A stretch of 64,000 nt of DNA from NCBI GenBank assembly GCA_946803715.1, contig CAMPET010000053.1, forward strand, positions 6,011-70,010. Reading direction: 5' to 3'. Below the pieces are notes generated by a model. It saw only the letters and a program-made list of their open reading frames with translations, was not told the DNA's origin and made no database searches. The position numbers and the translations under genes were made by a program. The stretch's first letter is position 1; each line of letters starts with the position of its first letter. Positions 21,834 to 33,800 of this stretch are shown piece after piece. Source of the DNA: Beroe ovata (taxonomy: Eukaryota; Ctenophora; Nuda; Beroida; Beroidae).

Positions 21834-24800
21834 TCAAACTTCACTGACATCAGCCAAATCATGCTTATTCTCCTCACCTAATTCTCCCACAAGGTTTTTC
21901 TCCCCTATGCCTAACTGCTGACCATAGTTCGGATTTTCGAATCCCGACGATTGATTGCCTGCGTCTACTTCTGTCAGTTTACCGTTATCGCCATTTGTCG
22001 GGCTTTCGATCGCCACTTTCGTTGTTCCCTCATTATCTTCCTCTGCTGTTGCACTCAACCCGTTCATAATTTCAGTCTGTCGTCGTTTCCAAATCTTTGT
22101 CATTCGTCGCATGGTGTCTTTCCGTTTTTGTTTGTAGCGGAGATAGCAGTCCCTGCACGGCTTGCTTATCTGAGGAGGGGATGTCAAACACAAGGAAATG
22201 TTTTATAGATGATTGGACACAAACAATCCATATTAGACCCGTATTCCGCTTTCTTACTCACCTGTACACAGAGCAATATGACCATCAACAGCCCAAAGCT
22301 AGCGAATAGATGCCAAAAGTCATGGGTATCGTAAAAGTCATTCAGGAAGCATTCGTCGTTCAACTCTCGCGATTTCCAGGGAGCAATGGATTTGTCAGTT
22401 ACTTCGAACACAGTGAAGAAAACGAGGGCTAGACCCGTTACTGCGCACGCAATCAGGAGGTAGAGTAGCATGCCTGTGTGGGGATATTACTATGACCGTG
22501 TTTTGACACCTTTCATTGACTTTCACTTATGTCATCTAATTCTCTTCATAGGTAGCATATATCTATTTCTACTCATGGACACCGAACAGAATCACTGGAT
22601 TAAAATCTAAGTAGGTAGTAATCTAATAAGGGCTTAGGCCCAGACTTCTATTTCACTTCCACTTCACTTACCAGCGATTACGAATATATGGGTCGATAAC
22701 TGTATTTTAGTGTGAACTATCCTGACGGGTAGTTTGTAGAAGAACTGTAGGACATTCCATATCAACGGGATGAAGAAGATGAGTGTCAGCGTCTGAGGGG
22801 AGGATGGTGTCAAAATCATGATGATAAGGAAATATTGTTGTCCGTAAAGAGAGTCCGAGACAATATAGGAGTGTCAATTGTACAGTTAGGTAGTCAGTAT
22901 AACTGTGACTACTCACTATTAGAGCGATAACCAACATGCCCAGAATGAATATTGAGAAGGGAAGTTTTCCCAGAAGCGTCAGGACAAAGCTGATTAGAAC
23001 CAAGAGACAGTAGCCTCCAAAAAGAGAAGCTTTGATGGCCATGTGATGCTTTATAACTGCCTGAAAATACCAATGTTAGCAATGATTGCTTGTGGTTTGA
23101 AATTATGTTAGGTTTAATAGGGCAGAAGGTATTTCATATATTTTACCGAGACATGCGGCTGGCTTTCAAAGTCCCTGCCATCTGTTTCAATCTCTAATTC
23201 ATCTGTCGTGGAGACGTGTTCCGGCCCCCACTTCGCGGGGAAGAGATTTATTTTGTAAGCTGCCCAGGCTAAGATTAGTATCCACCAGATCAGGAATAGG
23301 AAGTAGAAAACCACGATAAATGGGAGGGGTAGACCTGCAGATAATAGTTTCAAGTGGAAAACAATCTTTGGGCGTTTCTGATATTCATGAAAATTGATTT
23401 TTGTCAGAGATGATAACCAAAGTAGTACCAACTATAGAACTGAGCCATCAATCAATGGAATTGATTTGATTTTCAATGAGGAAAAATCATTGCACATAGA
23501 AAATTGGCACATGACCCTTACCCTGCCAAGTCACATTCGTGCCCATGACCGTGACGATGGATTGGGAAGTGTCTAGAAAATTCTACGTTTGGTCAAATAA
23601 ATAAGGATCCTTGGGAGACTTAGTAGGCAATAGGTTTCAATAGCAATAGGGTTTAGTATTATCAAGTTGTTACCTTCAGTTGAGATGAGGTTCCCAATGA
23701 AATTGAAGAAGTAGACTGGTCCAATGAAAAACGCAAACACCTTGGGTGACCTTATTGATTTATGCCGCTGGATATTTGAATACCTGGAAGAAGAAGGATC
23801 GATAAACTTTTCAACAACTGATACATCGTAGATATTTTGCCTGAGATCTTCCCATGTTCATTGTTTACCTGACATCATAATCTCTGATAGAGTAACCGTC
23901 GTAGATGGCAATGATTCCTATCATTGAGATGACAAACATGAAGAGGGTGTCAAACTGAAACCAGGGATAATAATACGTTCGCGGAAGCGAAAATGGGTGA
24001 TAGATAACAGCTATCTCAAAGTTCAAATTCTTCCTGATGGAATAATGATTTGTGTGTTGCCATGGCAAGTTGCCAGGGAAGTCCTCCTACCTGGAAGATG
24101 ATCTGGCTGGGGCAGATGTGGTAGATGAGAGACCCGAATCCCTCGCAGATGAAAGCAATACCGAATGAATAGGGGATGGAGTAGTCAAAATGCCTGAATA
24201 GAATTGTTAAGACTTTGATTTGATAGGGTCAGCTCAAACTTCAGCTCAAACACTACCCAGAGTACTTACTTGTGATTGTTGGATCGACAGTATGCTTCTG
24301 CGAAGGAAAAGTATAAAACCATGATAACACCCTGTATCATGAATGGTAGATTACTCGCAATACCGTTGACTGACACGTCATAGAATGCTGAAATAATTAG
24401 AAGAGTAGCTCTATATCAATATGTTGTTTAACTTTTCACTTTTGAAATATCCTCAAAAGTTAGATAATATCTTTAGGTATCTCTATTGACTTTAGCCACC
24501 TTTAGTAGGTATAAAACTGAGTACTTACACCCATAAGGTCGGTAGCATCTCTCGTTATAGAAACACGTGTCCCTGTTTCCTGACGTCATCATCTCCCGGT
24601 ACTTAGCGTTGGAAACCTGCCAAGAGAACTTGGTCAATCGCGCGACAAGATCATAGACATGAAACATATTTCTCTTGATAAGAGTTTTATAGTAGTTAGT
24701 TATGTTTTAGTTATGAGGGTTCAAAGGATGATATAATATGTTTCATTCGGGTATCTGTCATGCATTGGTTTCTTGACCACGCCCACTATTTCCAAGTCAT

Positions 24801-27302
24801 GTTACCTACCTGGTACGCACTGACAATCAGCAAGGCTGCAAGAAATGTCGTGAAGTACGTCAACCCCTTCTTTCCGGACCACACCCAGTTTTTGATTGTC
24901 AGTAACCTGATTGGTTTTCGAAAAGGTTTAACTTCAAACAGATTTTCGTTTGTATGTCGATATGATAGTCGCTTGTCTCAATGTACGTATATGGTTTCGA
25001 ATCACCCACCAGTATTTGATCTCGAACTTGGCAAAGTCCATGTTCCCCGCATCGAAGATGAGTCGTGACATGAGCGGAATGAAGAGACCAAGTAGAGACA
25101 CGAGGAAGAGGATACCGATTTTCGGAGCGTAGGAGTAGTCAGTGACTATGTTGATGGATACGGATACTCTCTTGTTGTACGTGACTTCTTTTGTGCTGAT
25201 GGAATGGTGACTAGGGTCAAGATTGTCAAGTGTTGCTCTAGGATATATATTGGATTTTGGAAACAATAGCTATTACTTAGTACTGCAGTTTATACTTACA
25301 GATTCTTGGTAGTTGATCATGATCTAATAGATCATTGATGTAATAATCATGATCTAATAGATCATTGATGTATATATTTGGTGGTGATATGAACGTTTTC
25401 AACCTGCTATTGGTAAGTCTCACACTCACGTGTAAGGGTGAACCATGACTCCCACCACCCATGTTCCCTCAGACAAGATGGGCGTCGATGCATTTGATAT
25501 CGTGATGCGGCCGAATGTTGAAAAACCTGTTCGCGATGCGAAAAAGTATAGTGAGTACCTAATGTAGCGATACATCAAATTCTTGCAAAAAATTTTGATT
25601 GTTGGATATGTGAAATCTGGTGTCCAAACTATGAGACAAATTACCGAATAAGATCTAGAAGAAACATAAAAACATATCATACTTAGTCTGACAGCTCCAG
25701 ATATGGCATTATCCGGATTTGTGTAGAATGCCTCAATGGAGTCTGGGTCTTGAGTAACAATGAGCTTCCCAACAAACCGTTCCGAATCTGCTGAAGTCTC
25801 GGATTTATCGATAAACTTGTCCGGAGATTCGGCCGTCACTTGAATGTAGCTGTGGAAGGGAGTGATTGTTAATCACTTCAAGTGATTGAGAAAGATAGGG
25901 TTGATTGATTGAGGAGGAGAGGGGTTTAAGTGAGATAGAGTAACTTGGATATAGCTGGAATGAGAGATTGCCTTACACTCAATCACTTGGCAATAGTGAA
26001 TGGGGGGATGGGAGAGTGGAGGGGAAAGACTGATACAGTGAGGGTAAGATGGAGGAGGAAGTGAGTGAGAGAAGGGGATGTTTAATTGAGTCAATGGTGG
26101 GTGAGGTGAGGGTGGTATTGAGGTTATCAGGTGAGGCAAGAGAAGCAGGGACAAGATTTTTTGTTGATAAAACTCCTCACCTCCAGTCGCCTGTCGATCG
26201 TATCTCATCCGCTGTCACGTCAAATGACTTCACCACCATTTCTCCTTTCGGAACAAGAAATGTGGACGAACCCTTCTGGTCTATGATGTCAATGTCTGTT
26301 GTATTGAGGATGAGCTGAAACAATAAGGACAATTGGAGCTTGTTATTTTGTCTTGGCATGCGTTCAAAGTTTGATTTAAAACTAGTACAATATGCACAAT
26401 AACACAGGTTCGCATCGTTATAATTGAAAGTTGTGATGAAAAGTCTGATTTCGTGGATGTACTTCGAGAATTTCAATATGATAAGTACTACCAAGTTTAG
26501 TCATTGTCACGTTAAGGACCCCTGAAAGTAGGTCATTAACTTGTTATTCACATTTCACCTCTGCACTGTATGTTGTTCCATCATTTCCTGATATCAGCAG
26601 CTTGTAATCCTTATCAAAAATGTGAGGGTGTGAGAAGTAGACCAGTTCATCGACGACACATTTCTGACTCACGGATATGATCGACTTGTACGTGCTGCGG
26701 AGTATAGATCAGTGGGGCGTCATAGAAAGGACTAACCGTAATATGGCAAAAATGTTTTGTGAATGCACAGCATAAACCAGCCTGGCAGTTGCAATTGCAT
26801 AACGCGTGATTCACGCCTGATACATAACGCGTGATACTTTTAACGCGTGATTTAGGGTGCATATTTAAGGTGACGCGATGATCTATCGCCACGTACCTTG
26901 ATTCAATGAGGTTAAACTGAACGTAATCATCTGACTTTATCGATTCACAGAAACACTTCAAGTTGAAGATAGACCTTCTGCCCTCATTGAACTGACAACG
27001 AAGATGAGTTATGATTGATACCGATAGTGGTTTATCAATATAAGGCAGCTGATATCAAAAGTCTCAAATTGAAGTAATTGAAATATTTCATTGCAATAGG
27101 GACATGGCTAAAGAAGATAATTACGATAATTGCGCACCCCATTGATGAAAAGATCGTTACCCACCGTAATGCTTTTCTCAATGATATCCGGCCCCAGTGT
27201 CCCATCAAAATCCCACAAGTGGCTTGTCTTTTGGGCACGGATCGTGGGGATGGAAATAGAGGCAACGAAGAAATTGAAAAGGGCGATGAGATGAATTTGC
27301 AT
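21834..27302 (-). CDS. SID1 transmembrane family protein (SIDT; dsRNA / lipid transport)
   Basis: Eighteen exons on the minus strand: 27165-27302, 26897-26991, 26559-26694, 26181-26314, 25683-25849, 25430-25526, 25010-25237, 24810-24906, 24529-24616, 24270-24387, 24091-24193, 23869-23954, 23674-23783, 23147-23334, 22917-23060, 22672-22792, 22262-22473 and 21834-22169. They total 2598 nt and 865 residues. A signal peptide (MQIHLIALFNFFVASISIP) precedes an extracellular beta-rich domain of about 290 residues, then about 11 membrane segments. The family's zinc-site residues are present: S454 and H458 (GSLIYHICP), D469 (FQFDTLFMF), H734 and H738 (YDTHDFWHLFAS). SID-1 proteins move dsRNA or cholesterol across membranes in systemic RNAi and endolysosomes. 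The final exon adds a basic-then-acidic cytosolic tail of about 110 residues with FENPNY, absent from the short tails usual in vertebrate SIDT1/2. An acceptor-like CCATTTTCAG lies 15 bp upstream of the ATG. Confidence 0.93.
25317..25380. repeat. 31-bp tandem duplication in a SIDT intron
   Basis: The sequence TCATGATCTAATAGATCATT followed by GATG is present twice in immediate succession. Each copy contains the palindrome-like ATGATCTAATAGATCAT. It lies within the intron between exons 6 and 7. Confidence 0.85.
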
Positions 27303-27363
27303 CTTCCTAAATCATTCTGAAAATGGACTTAGTAAAATTAAAGATGACAATAACGAAAATATG

Positions 27364-28098
27364 TGGTGTATAGAAAGATAGAAGGTAGAGCGTGAGAGAC
27401 TGTGTGAAGTTCTCACTTCTGATTGTCCATCTAGTTTCTCGCAGAAATTAGCTCGACATAAGAAAATAATTTTTCACACAACTAAATGATAACAACTGAA
27501 GATTTCAAAGCTTCAGTTTATAGTTATCGCTGGACTATGTTAAACGTATCGAAATACATACTCACATAAGAAATTCTTGTACACATATATTCCTTGCAGT
27601 CGTGCGAATAACATAGATATTTTTCTGACAGTGTTGAAGCGTGTAAGGTGGACTCTCTATTAATATAACTCTACATTCTACGTTTTATGGGTTCACTGAA
27701 ATTNTAAGGTAAAGAACGCCAGATGCTGCGGACATAAACAACCAAATGTTATTTGGTTTTGGGAAAAATCTGGTGTATAGAAAGATAGAAGGCGTGAGAG
27801 ACTGTGTGAAGTTCTGATTGTCCATCTAGTTTCTCGCAGACACTGAGAAATTAGCTCGACATTAGGAAATAATTTTTCACACAACTAAATGATAAGATTT
27901 CAAAGCTTCAGTTTATAATAACCGCTGGACTATGTTAAACGTATCAAAATACATACTCACATAAGAAATTCTTGTACACATATATTCCCTGCAGTCGTGT
28001 AAATAACATAGATATTTTACTGACAGTGTAGAAGCGTGTAAGGTGGACTCTCTATTAATATAACTCTACATTCTACGTTTTATGGGTTCACTGAAATT
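27364..28098. repeat. direct duplication of about 335 bp joined near a single n (n at 27704)
   Basis: The segment 27364-27703 is repeated at 27771-28098 with scattered small differences, including a 6-bp and other short indels. About 60 bp of unique sequence and a single n lie between. This resembles two alleles placed in series by the assembler, close upstream of SIDT. Confidence 0.85.
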
Positions 28099-28299
28099 TC
28101 AATCGACATTAGGCATTGCGCATAATAGCATAATAGTACGTCAGTCAAATCGAAAAAAAATGGGGTGGTGTCGAAAAATTTTGGCAAAAACAGTTAGTAT
28201 AATTGGATTACTTATGAATAACTGTAACGTGGCGAACTGTAACTTGGCGAAGTGCAGTTTATCACCATGTTTTTTGTACACTTAATGATACTCATTGGT

Positions 28300-28368
<69 letters not shown>
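28300..28368. repeat. uninterrupted poly(G) run of 69 bases
   Basis: Sixty-nine consecutive G residues are followed directly by n. Runs this long are rare in animal genomes, and the n suggests that read quality failed here, so the true length is uncertain. Confidence 0.8.
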
Positions 28369-29238
28369 NCCTCTGTCAAACCGTTCAATCCCAAGACAAT
28401 AGCAAGCAGAATGATAGACAATTCCCCATGGAAATATGTTGAGCTCGTAATAAAGATTATTAATAGAGCATGGTGCCCCCATTGTCCATCTCAATACCGA
28501 CCGCTACAATGATGAATGGAGTAGATAACGTGTAAATTCAATGTCACCTAATTCAGGTGACAATTTAAATTGAGCGTTTGTTGTGGGGTGATTTATTCAT
28601 AAAGTTTTGACGTGAAGCTACACAGTTAACACAACAGTAAACGGACACAACAGTAAGCGGACACGTGGCTGATCAATCAAAGGCTTCCATGTGCTTATTT
28701 CTCATTTTGCTTGTGAACTAGTTTGAAACATGCTCATGCTCATACATTATCTGCACTAACAACAAAACTGCAAGCATAAGCCTATGCGATTTGGAGATAT
28801 GTTTTACTAATTGATTAAACGTAGGTACGTACGATACGGAGAATCTGAAAGACGTAGTTATGTGTCGGTCGTATAGGTAATAGGTATGTAGGTAGTTGTG
28901 TGTACATTGTACGATGTGCACTGTTTAAATACATGAAGCAATTAAAAATGAGTACGTGGAATGAATGACAATGACATGCAATTAGGCTTTGATCCTCCAT
29001 TTCGATTATTGAATAATCAAGTTATAGTTGACTCAAGTCTATAGGTATCAATAGGGTGCATCAAATTCATCCTTAAATCAAATTCAAAATAAAGAAAATG
29101 ATTCGCCGGGAGATCTTCTCCAAGTGTAAAGTACTCAATCCTTTAATCAAAATTCCGCTCTGAGTATGAAAGTGAAACATGATCAAAAGCAAATGCGTAT
29201 ATTTGTAAATGTATCATGCCGATTTGGGTGTTAAATTG

Positions 29239-29460
29239 CAGTTGTAATCTACCTAACACCGTACTGCTTCATGAGATAAGAGTTTTAGTTGACACTCAAA
29301 ACGGTGAGAATGAGTAGGTACAATGTCCTCATTGGTACTGTTTTGGGTGTCATTAAACCCTTGAAACGGACGATAATCTAGGCCCGTCTCAAGTTTTTAG
29401 TAAACTCAACTAAAACTCATATCTCATAAAGCAGTACGGTGTCAGGTAGATTACAACTGC
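29239..29460. repeat. fold-back (inverted repeat) element with about 58-bp arms
   Basis: The left arm 29239-29296 (begins GCAGTTGTAATCTACCTAAC) is the reverse complement of 29403-29460 with only a few mismatches. The 106-bp centre (CCTCATTGGTACTGTTTTGG onward, including CTTGAAACGG) is repeated directly at about 29485-29565, just outside the right arm. A perfect palindrome, ACCAATGAGGACATTAATGT continued to CCTCATTGGT, sits at the junction (29467-29496). This resembles a MITE-like or nested fold-back element. No transposase is present. Confidence 0.8.
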
Positions 29461-29722
29461 AACAGTACCAATGAGGACATTAATGTCCTCATTGGTACTG
29501 TTTTGGGTGTCATTGAAACTCTTGAAACGGGCGATAATCTTGGCCCGTCTCAAGTTTTGAGTGGAGCTTAAATCGTTATTGGAACAAGATCAGCTGGAAT
29601 TTGAAGCTAATTAAGCATCTAAACGTACGTCCAAGTCGCGCGCAGTGTAGATTATAGTACTAGTAGTGAGACTGCAACGATGTGAGTTATGACTGATAAT
29701 TCACGATAATTTCAAGTGCCAG

Positions 29723-29726
<4 letters not shown>

Positions 29727-29797
<71 letters not shown>
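29727..29797. repeat. (TG)n microsatellite next to an assembly n
   Basis: About 70 bp of TG dinucleotides with one TC interruption, followed within 10 bp by a single n at 29805. The repeat length is therefore uncertain. Confidence 0.9.
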
Positions 29798-29799
<2 letters not shown>

Positions 29800-30249
29800 G
29801 CGGTNTACTGCTGATTACTCCAAATCTTGACTGCTGCTATCACTAATCGCGCATGAAATAGAGCGCAAGTTAAATGTACCAAACGAGCGCAATATGTTAA
29901 TGTAACTAACCGGTATGTCACTTACCGGTATGTGTACACATGGAGGGAAAGACGAAGGAAGGAAAGGAAGTACTGTTACTACTGCATAGTGCAACTGTGT
30001 CTAGGAGTAGGTGAAACTGAACGTTTGTGTACAAATCTCACCCTCAAAGTTTCTCAGTTTTCTGTTGGCAGGTTAAGAAATAAGGAAGGCACTTCCCTTC
30101 GAAAGGATGATAAGGCACCTCCTTATCCAAGTATGCTTTTGTTGAGTCGAATTAAAACATACGGATTCAAAATTCATCTGTAGGGTAACCGCTGATGATC
30201 CACAGTTTAGATTCTTCCCTCTCTTATGCCAATCCTTGGATTAGAAAAT

Positions 30250-30342
30250 CGATATCCAGTATTTTGCTATGTTTGCAGTATACCCATACACCTCTTAGAG
30301 GTGTATGGGTATACTGGAAACATAGCAAAATACTGGATATCG
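30250..30342. repeat. 93-bp near-perfect palindrome (46-bp arms, 1-base centre)
   Basis: The arm 30250-30295 (begins CGATATCCAGTATTTTGCTA) pairs with 30297-30342 with a single mismatch. A transcript would form a 46-bp hairpin with essentially no loop. No known family was recognised. The absence of a loop argues against a canonical microRNA precursor and suggests a recent fold-back event, a MITE or an inverted duplication at a replication fork. Confidence 0.88.
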
Positions 30343-30827
30343 AGGTGACCTCTATAGATAAGACTTTGGATGTGATAGTAGAACGGATTCATGGCAGTTA
30401 AAGAAAAAAAACAAAGGTTTAACTTCAAATGAGTCTGTGAATTTCAAATTAAATGGCAGAGGGATGAAATTTCCATATCAATAAGTCCTGTTGAAACATT
30501 AACAATCGTATTCAGTTCGAAATAACACGTTAAATATTGATAAAATGAATGATCAATCGGAATGAAATAATAAAATTTGAAAAAACATCTCAAAAATGTT
30601 CTAACTTCTTTCTAAAATGTTTTCTCTCACACAAATATATATTGCGACCTATTTAGATTAAATACACCTCCCTTTTACTTTTAGTAACACACGTTTTCCA
30701 GATAAGTAGGCTTACTATAGTCTCTAGAACACAGAGCTTGATTTGAGCGCAGCCCACGCTTTCACGTCTGTAAAAAATCACACAGGGCGTGAAAATAACA
30801 CACTTCAGAGCGTGACGTATGATATCA

Positions 30828-33800
30828 CTACCACACAAACTCCACGGCGACATTTTCCATCGCCCTCTTCATTTCCCTGACTTCCCCCAGAACATCGTCC
30901 CTAGTGGTGTTACTGATGAGTGTGGAGTGGGGGACTGATGTCGTGTGTTGGATGGGGTAGGATGCGCCGTGGATCTGGATTATCAGCTGTCTCGAGTTTC
31001 CTGAACGGAGAAGAATTGAGGGAGATATGAACATACGATGTTTGATGGTATTGGACTTGGAGATTAATCTCTTATGATGAGTTACTGCGTCTTCGCTCAT
31101 ACCTATGATGTATTGATCGTAGAATTCTAGCAAATCCTCCTTCTCCAGACTTTTAGCTGCAGTCTTGATGTATGCTCCCTTGTTGAAAAACGGCCACTCC
31201 GACTGGGCTATACCTGCGTAGTGCTCAGCTAGTCCTATCTGCGGGGGAATAGTGAAATTGAGGGGGAAAATTCATTGAATTCATACTGGACCGAGGTGAA
31301 GTCAATTTAACTGAGATCGGGTTGATCCAAATTCAGAACGAGCAACACTTTTCCGGATGAATAGTTGTAGAGTTTCTCCCTATCGCCGCGCTAATTTCAA
31401 CCGAAGAATGAAATGTTCATTTCCCAGCGATAGCGGGGAGTAACCCTACACTTGATTTGGAGAAGCTATTTATTTACCATTTCATCATCGATATGTCACA
31501 CTTTGTAGCGACAGAGCTGTGAAAATTGCAGCAGCTATATATTAGAACAGCGTAGCAGTGAGATGGAGCTGAGAATACAGAGTGAAAATAACCAAGAATT
31601 CAGCAAAAAAGAGCAGCATGAAATTTAGCATCGTTGCTCTAAGTAAAAAATAGCTCAATTATATTTTTAGCTGGGAAAAGCAACGCAGAAATCTGCGGAG
31701 TTTGAATTCCCTCCTAACCTGTGATTCTGGTCGAGACATGAGATGGCTAACTGCCTCAGTAACCGTTAAAGAGAACCATTGATCACCACTGAAACAAGAT
31801 GCGAATGTATGATATGTTTCTCGCTCTCTTTATGATGAATTCCAGATCTTCTCGACACACTTGCCGAAAGCTCGGCACACGTTATTCTGCCAAATTATTG
31901 AGTCAAGAGAATACTAACCTTGGGTTTTCGCTAGTACCCTTTGTAATGAGAGTCTCGATAGTATCCCTATACGCCAAGAGGAACTCAGTCACCCGTTCCA
32001 TCATTATTTCGGGGGAATAGTGACTTCCTGGGAGAGAGTAATGAATGAATGAGAGATGAGTCATTTATCATTACGGGGACTCAAACTGGAAGAAGAGAAA
32101 TTATTAATTAACGAGAATTGATGCCGATTGTATATGAACCAAGAGTGATGGATCGAGATTCTGAAGACAATTGCCTGATGATCGTATGAGCTTGTATACC
32201 AAATCAAAGAGATGAATTAAACCGAATTCGTCAGAAACTAAGTCAAATTAGTGAGAGAAAAATGGAAATTAACCTTGGAGAAGCATGTAAAAGAAGTCGA
32301 CGCTCAACATCTTCATGTACCCCGTAAACACTGTATAACCTAAGTGTTCCTGTGTCCGAAGTGTAGCATAGGCTGGATCCTAGTCGAGGACAAACATGAG
32401 AATGTATGGTATGAGCGAATAGAAATGATGAGACAAGGTTTGACGCTTTAGAATTGTCCGTAGCGCGCGACGAGAACTTTATTTTGCTAGTACCACGCGC
32501 GCGAACTAAATTTGATCTGCAGCGCGAAGGTGTTCAGCTAAATGTCGCAACGCGTTCCACTGAATCTTAAATATCGTCCAAATTGCCAATTTCGTCACAC
32601 ATTGCACATTTCGTGACAAGTTAATTTGTGTGATTATACCACCAACTGTATCGCAATGCAGGGAGTGGGGAGAATGTGTCACTTTTCATACCTTCATTAT
32701 GGTACCGAGGATGTTCAATAGAACATGTCGCCGCAAGCTGGGACCACTTGTGGTACTTTGAGAAACCTGAAGCAAAAACATAGTTTTTGACACCACCAAA
32801 TAATTCTGCTTCCCCTTGACACCTCTTCGTCCGGAACATAGAGACATAAATTTTCCGTTAACACCATCGCCTCAGAAGCTCTGAGTCAAGTAGTTTATGG
32901 TACTGAGTCAAAACCATTAACCATTTGACTCGTAATGACACCACTTCCGACGATTGAACCATGACACCATACCAACCTTGCTCCCTGACACCATACCAAC
33001 CTTGCTCCTTGACACCACATTACCCACATTGACGCCACTCACCTCATTCATAACAAAAATACAGTTGTTCGTCTCGGTAGGGTTGAGAGCTCTGATCTGC
33101 CATATGAATCTGCCAGGCGGTAGTGCAACTACAGAACTCATGTACGCATAACTTGACTCTGAAATAGGGATTCTTAAATCTACATACACGCACGGTCACA
33201 CATACACACAGACACACACACACACAGACATCCACACACACAGACACAGTACACAGATGCAGTAGGTATACAGCTATGCAATTAGCCTCGCACTCAGCAT
33301 ACGTACATAATTGTACATGTGATTTGGAGTACAATATGTATGCAATCTAGATCACAATACACGTTATTTAGATCACAATACCCAAAACTACAATAGTATT
33401 CCCACTCCAAAAGAGAGAATACCCCCTCATTTCAATTTCCCACGGTCCCATTGTTAGTCAGACAGAGTGGAGTTGTTATTGTCAGCATTCCCGTGGAGGG
33501 GGGACTCTTGACTAGCTTACACGTACATGTTGTTGTTTGTCAGTGTGTTTTGGATGGGAGAGGGGATGAAATGAGTTGTGACGAATATATTCGATAATGG
33601 AATTCACATATTATTCATTACTTATCCACCCCTAACACGCCTAACAATAACGATCACATATTCTTATACTCATGTAATGAACACATTCATTCCCATCATA
33701 TGTACCTACTCACTCATGATATGAGAAAGGAACTGGTCTCGGATGAACAGAGCGTACTTCCTCGCCTCCACTTCAGCATGGTTACCAAACATGAAGCATT

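Larger units (their letters stand above)
27303..30827. other. gene-free 3.5-kb region with repeats and inverted repeats
   Basis: It separates the 5' end of SIDT from the 3' end of the M16 peptidase, both on the minus strand. It should contain the SIDT promoter. It carries a duplicated segment around an n, a 69-base G run, a fold-back element, a (TG)n microsatellite and a 93-bp near-perfect palindrome, each listed separately. No coding exon was supported. Confidence 0.55.

Noticed and set aside
30250-30342. MicroRNA precursor
   Set aside because: The arms are almost fully complementary with a one-base centre. A usual precursor has a loop and bulges.
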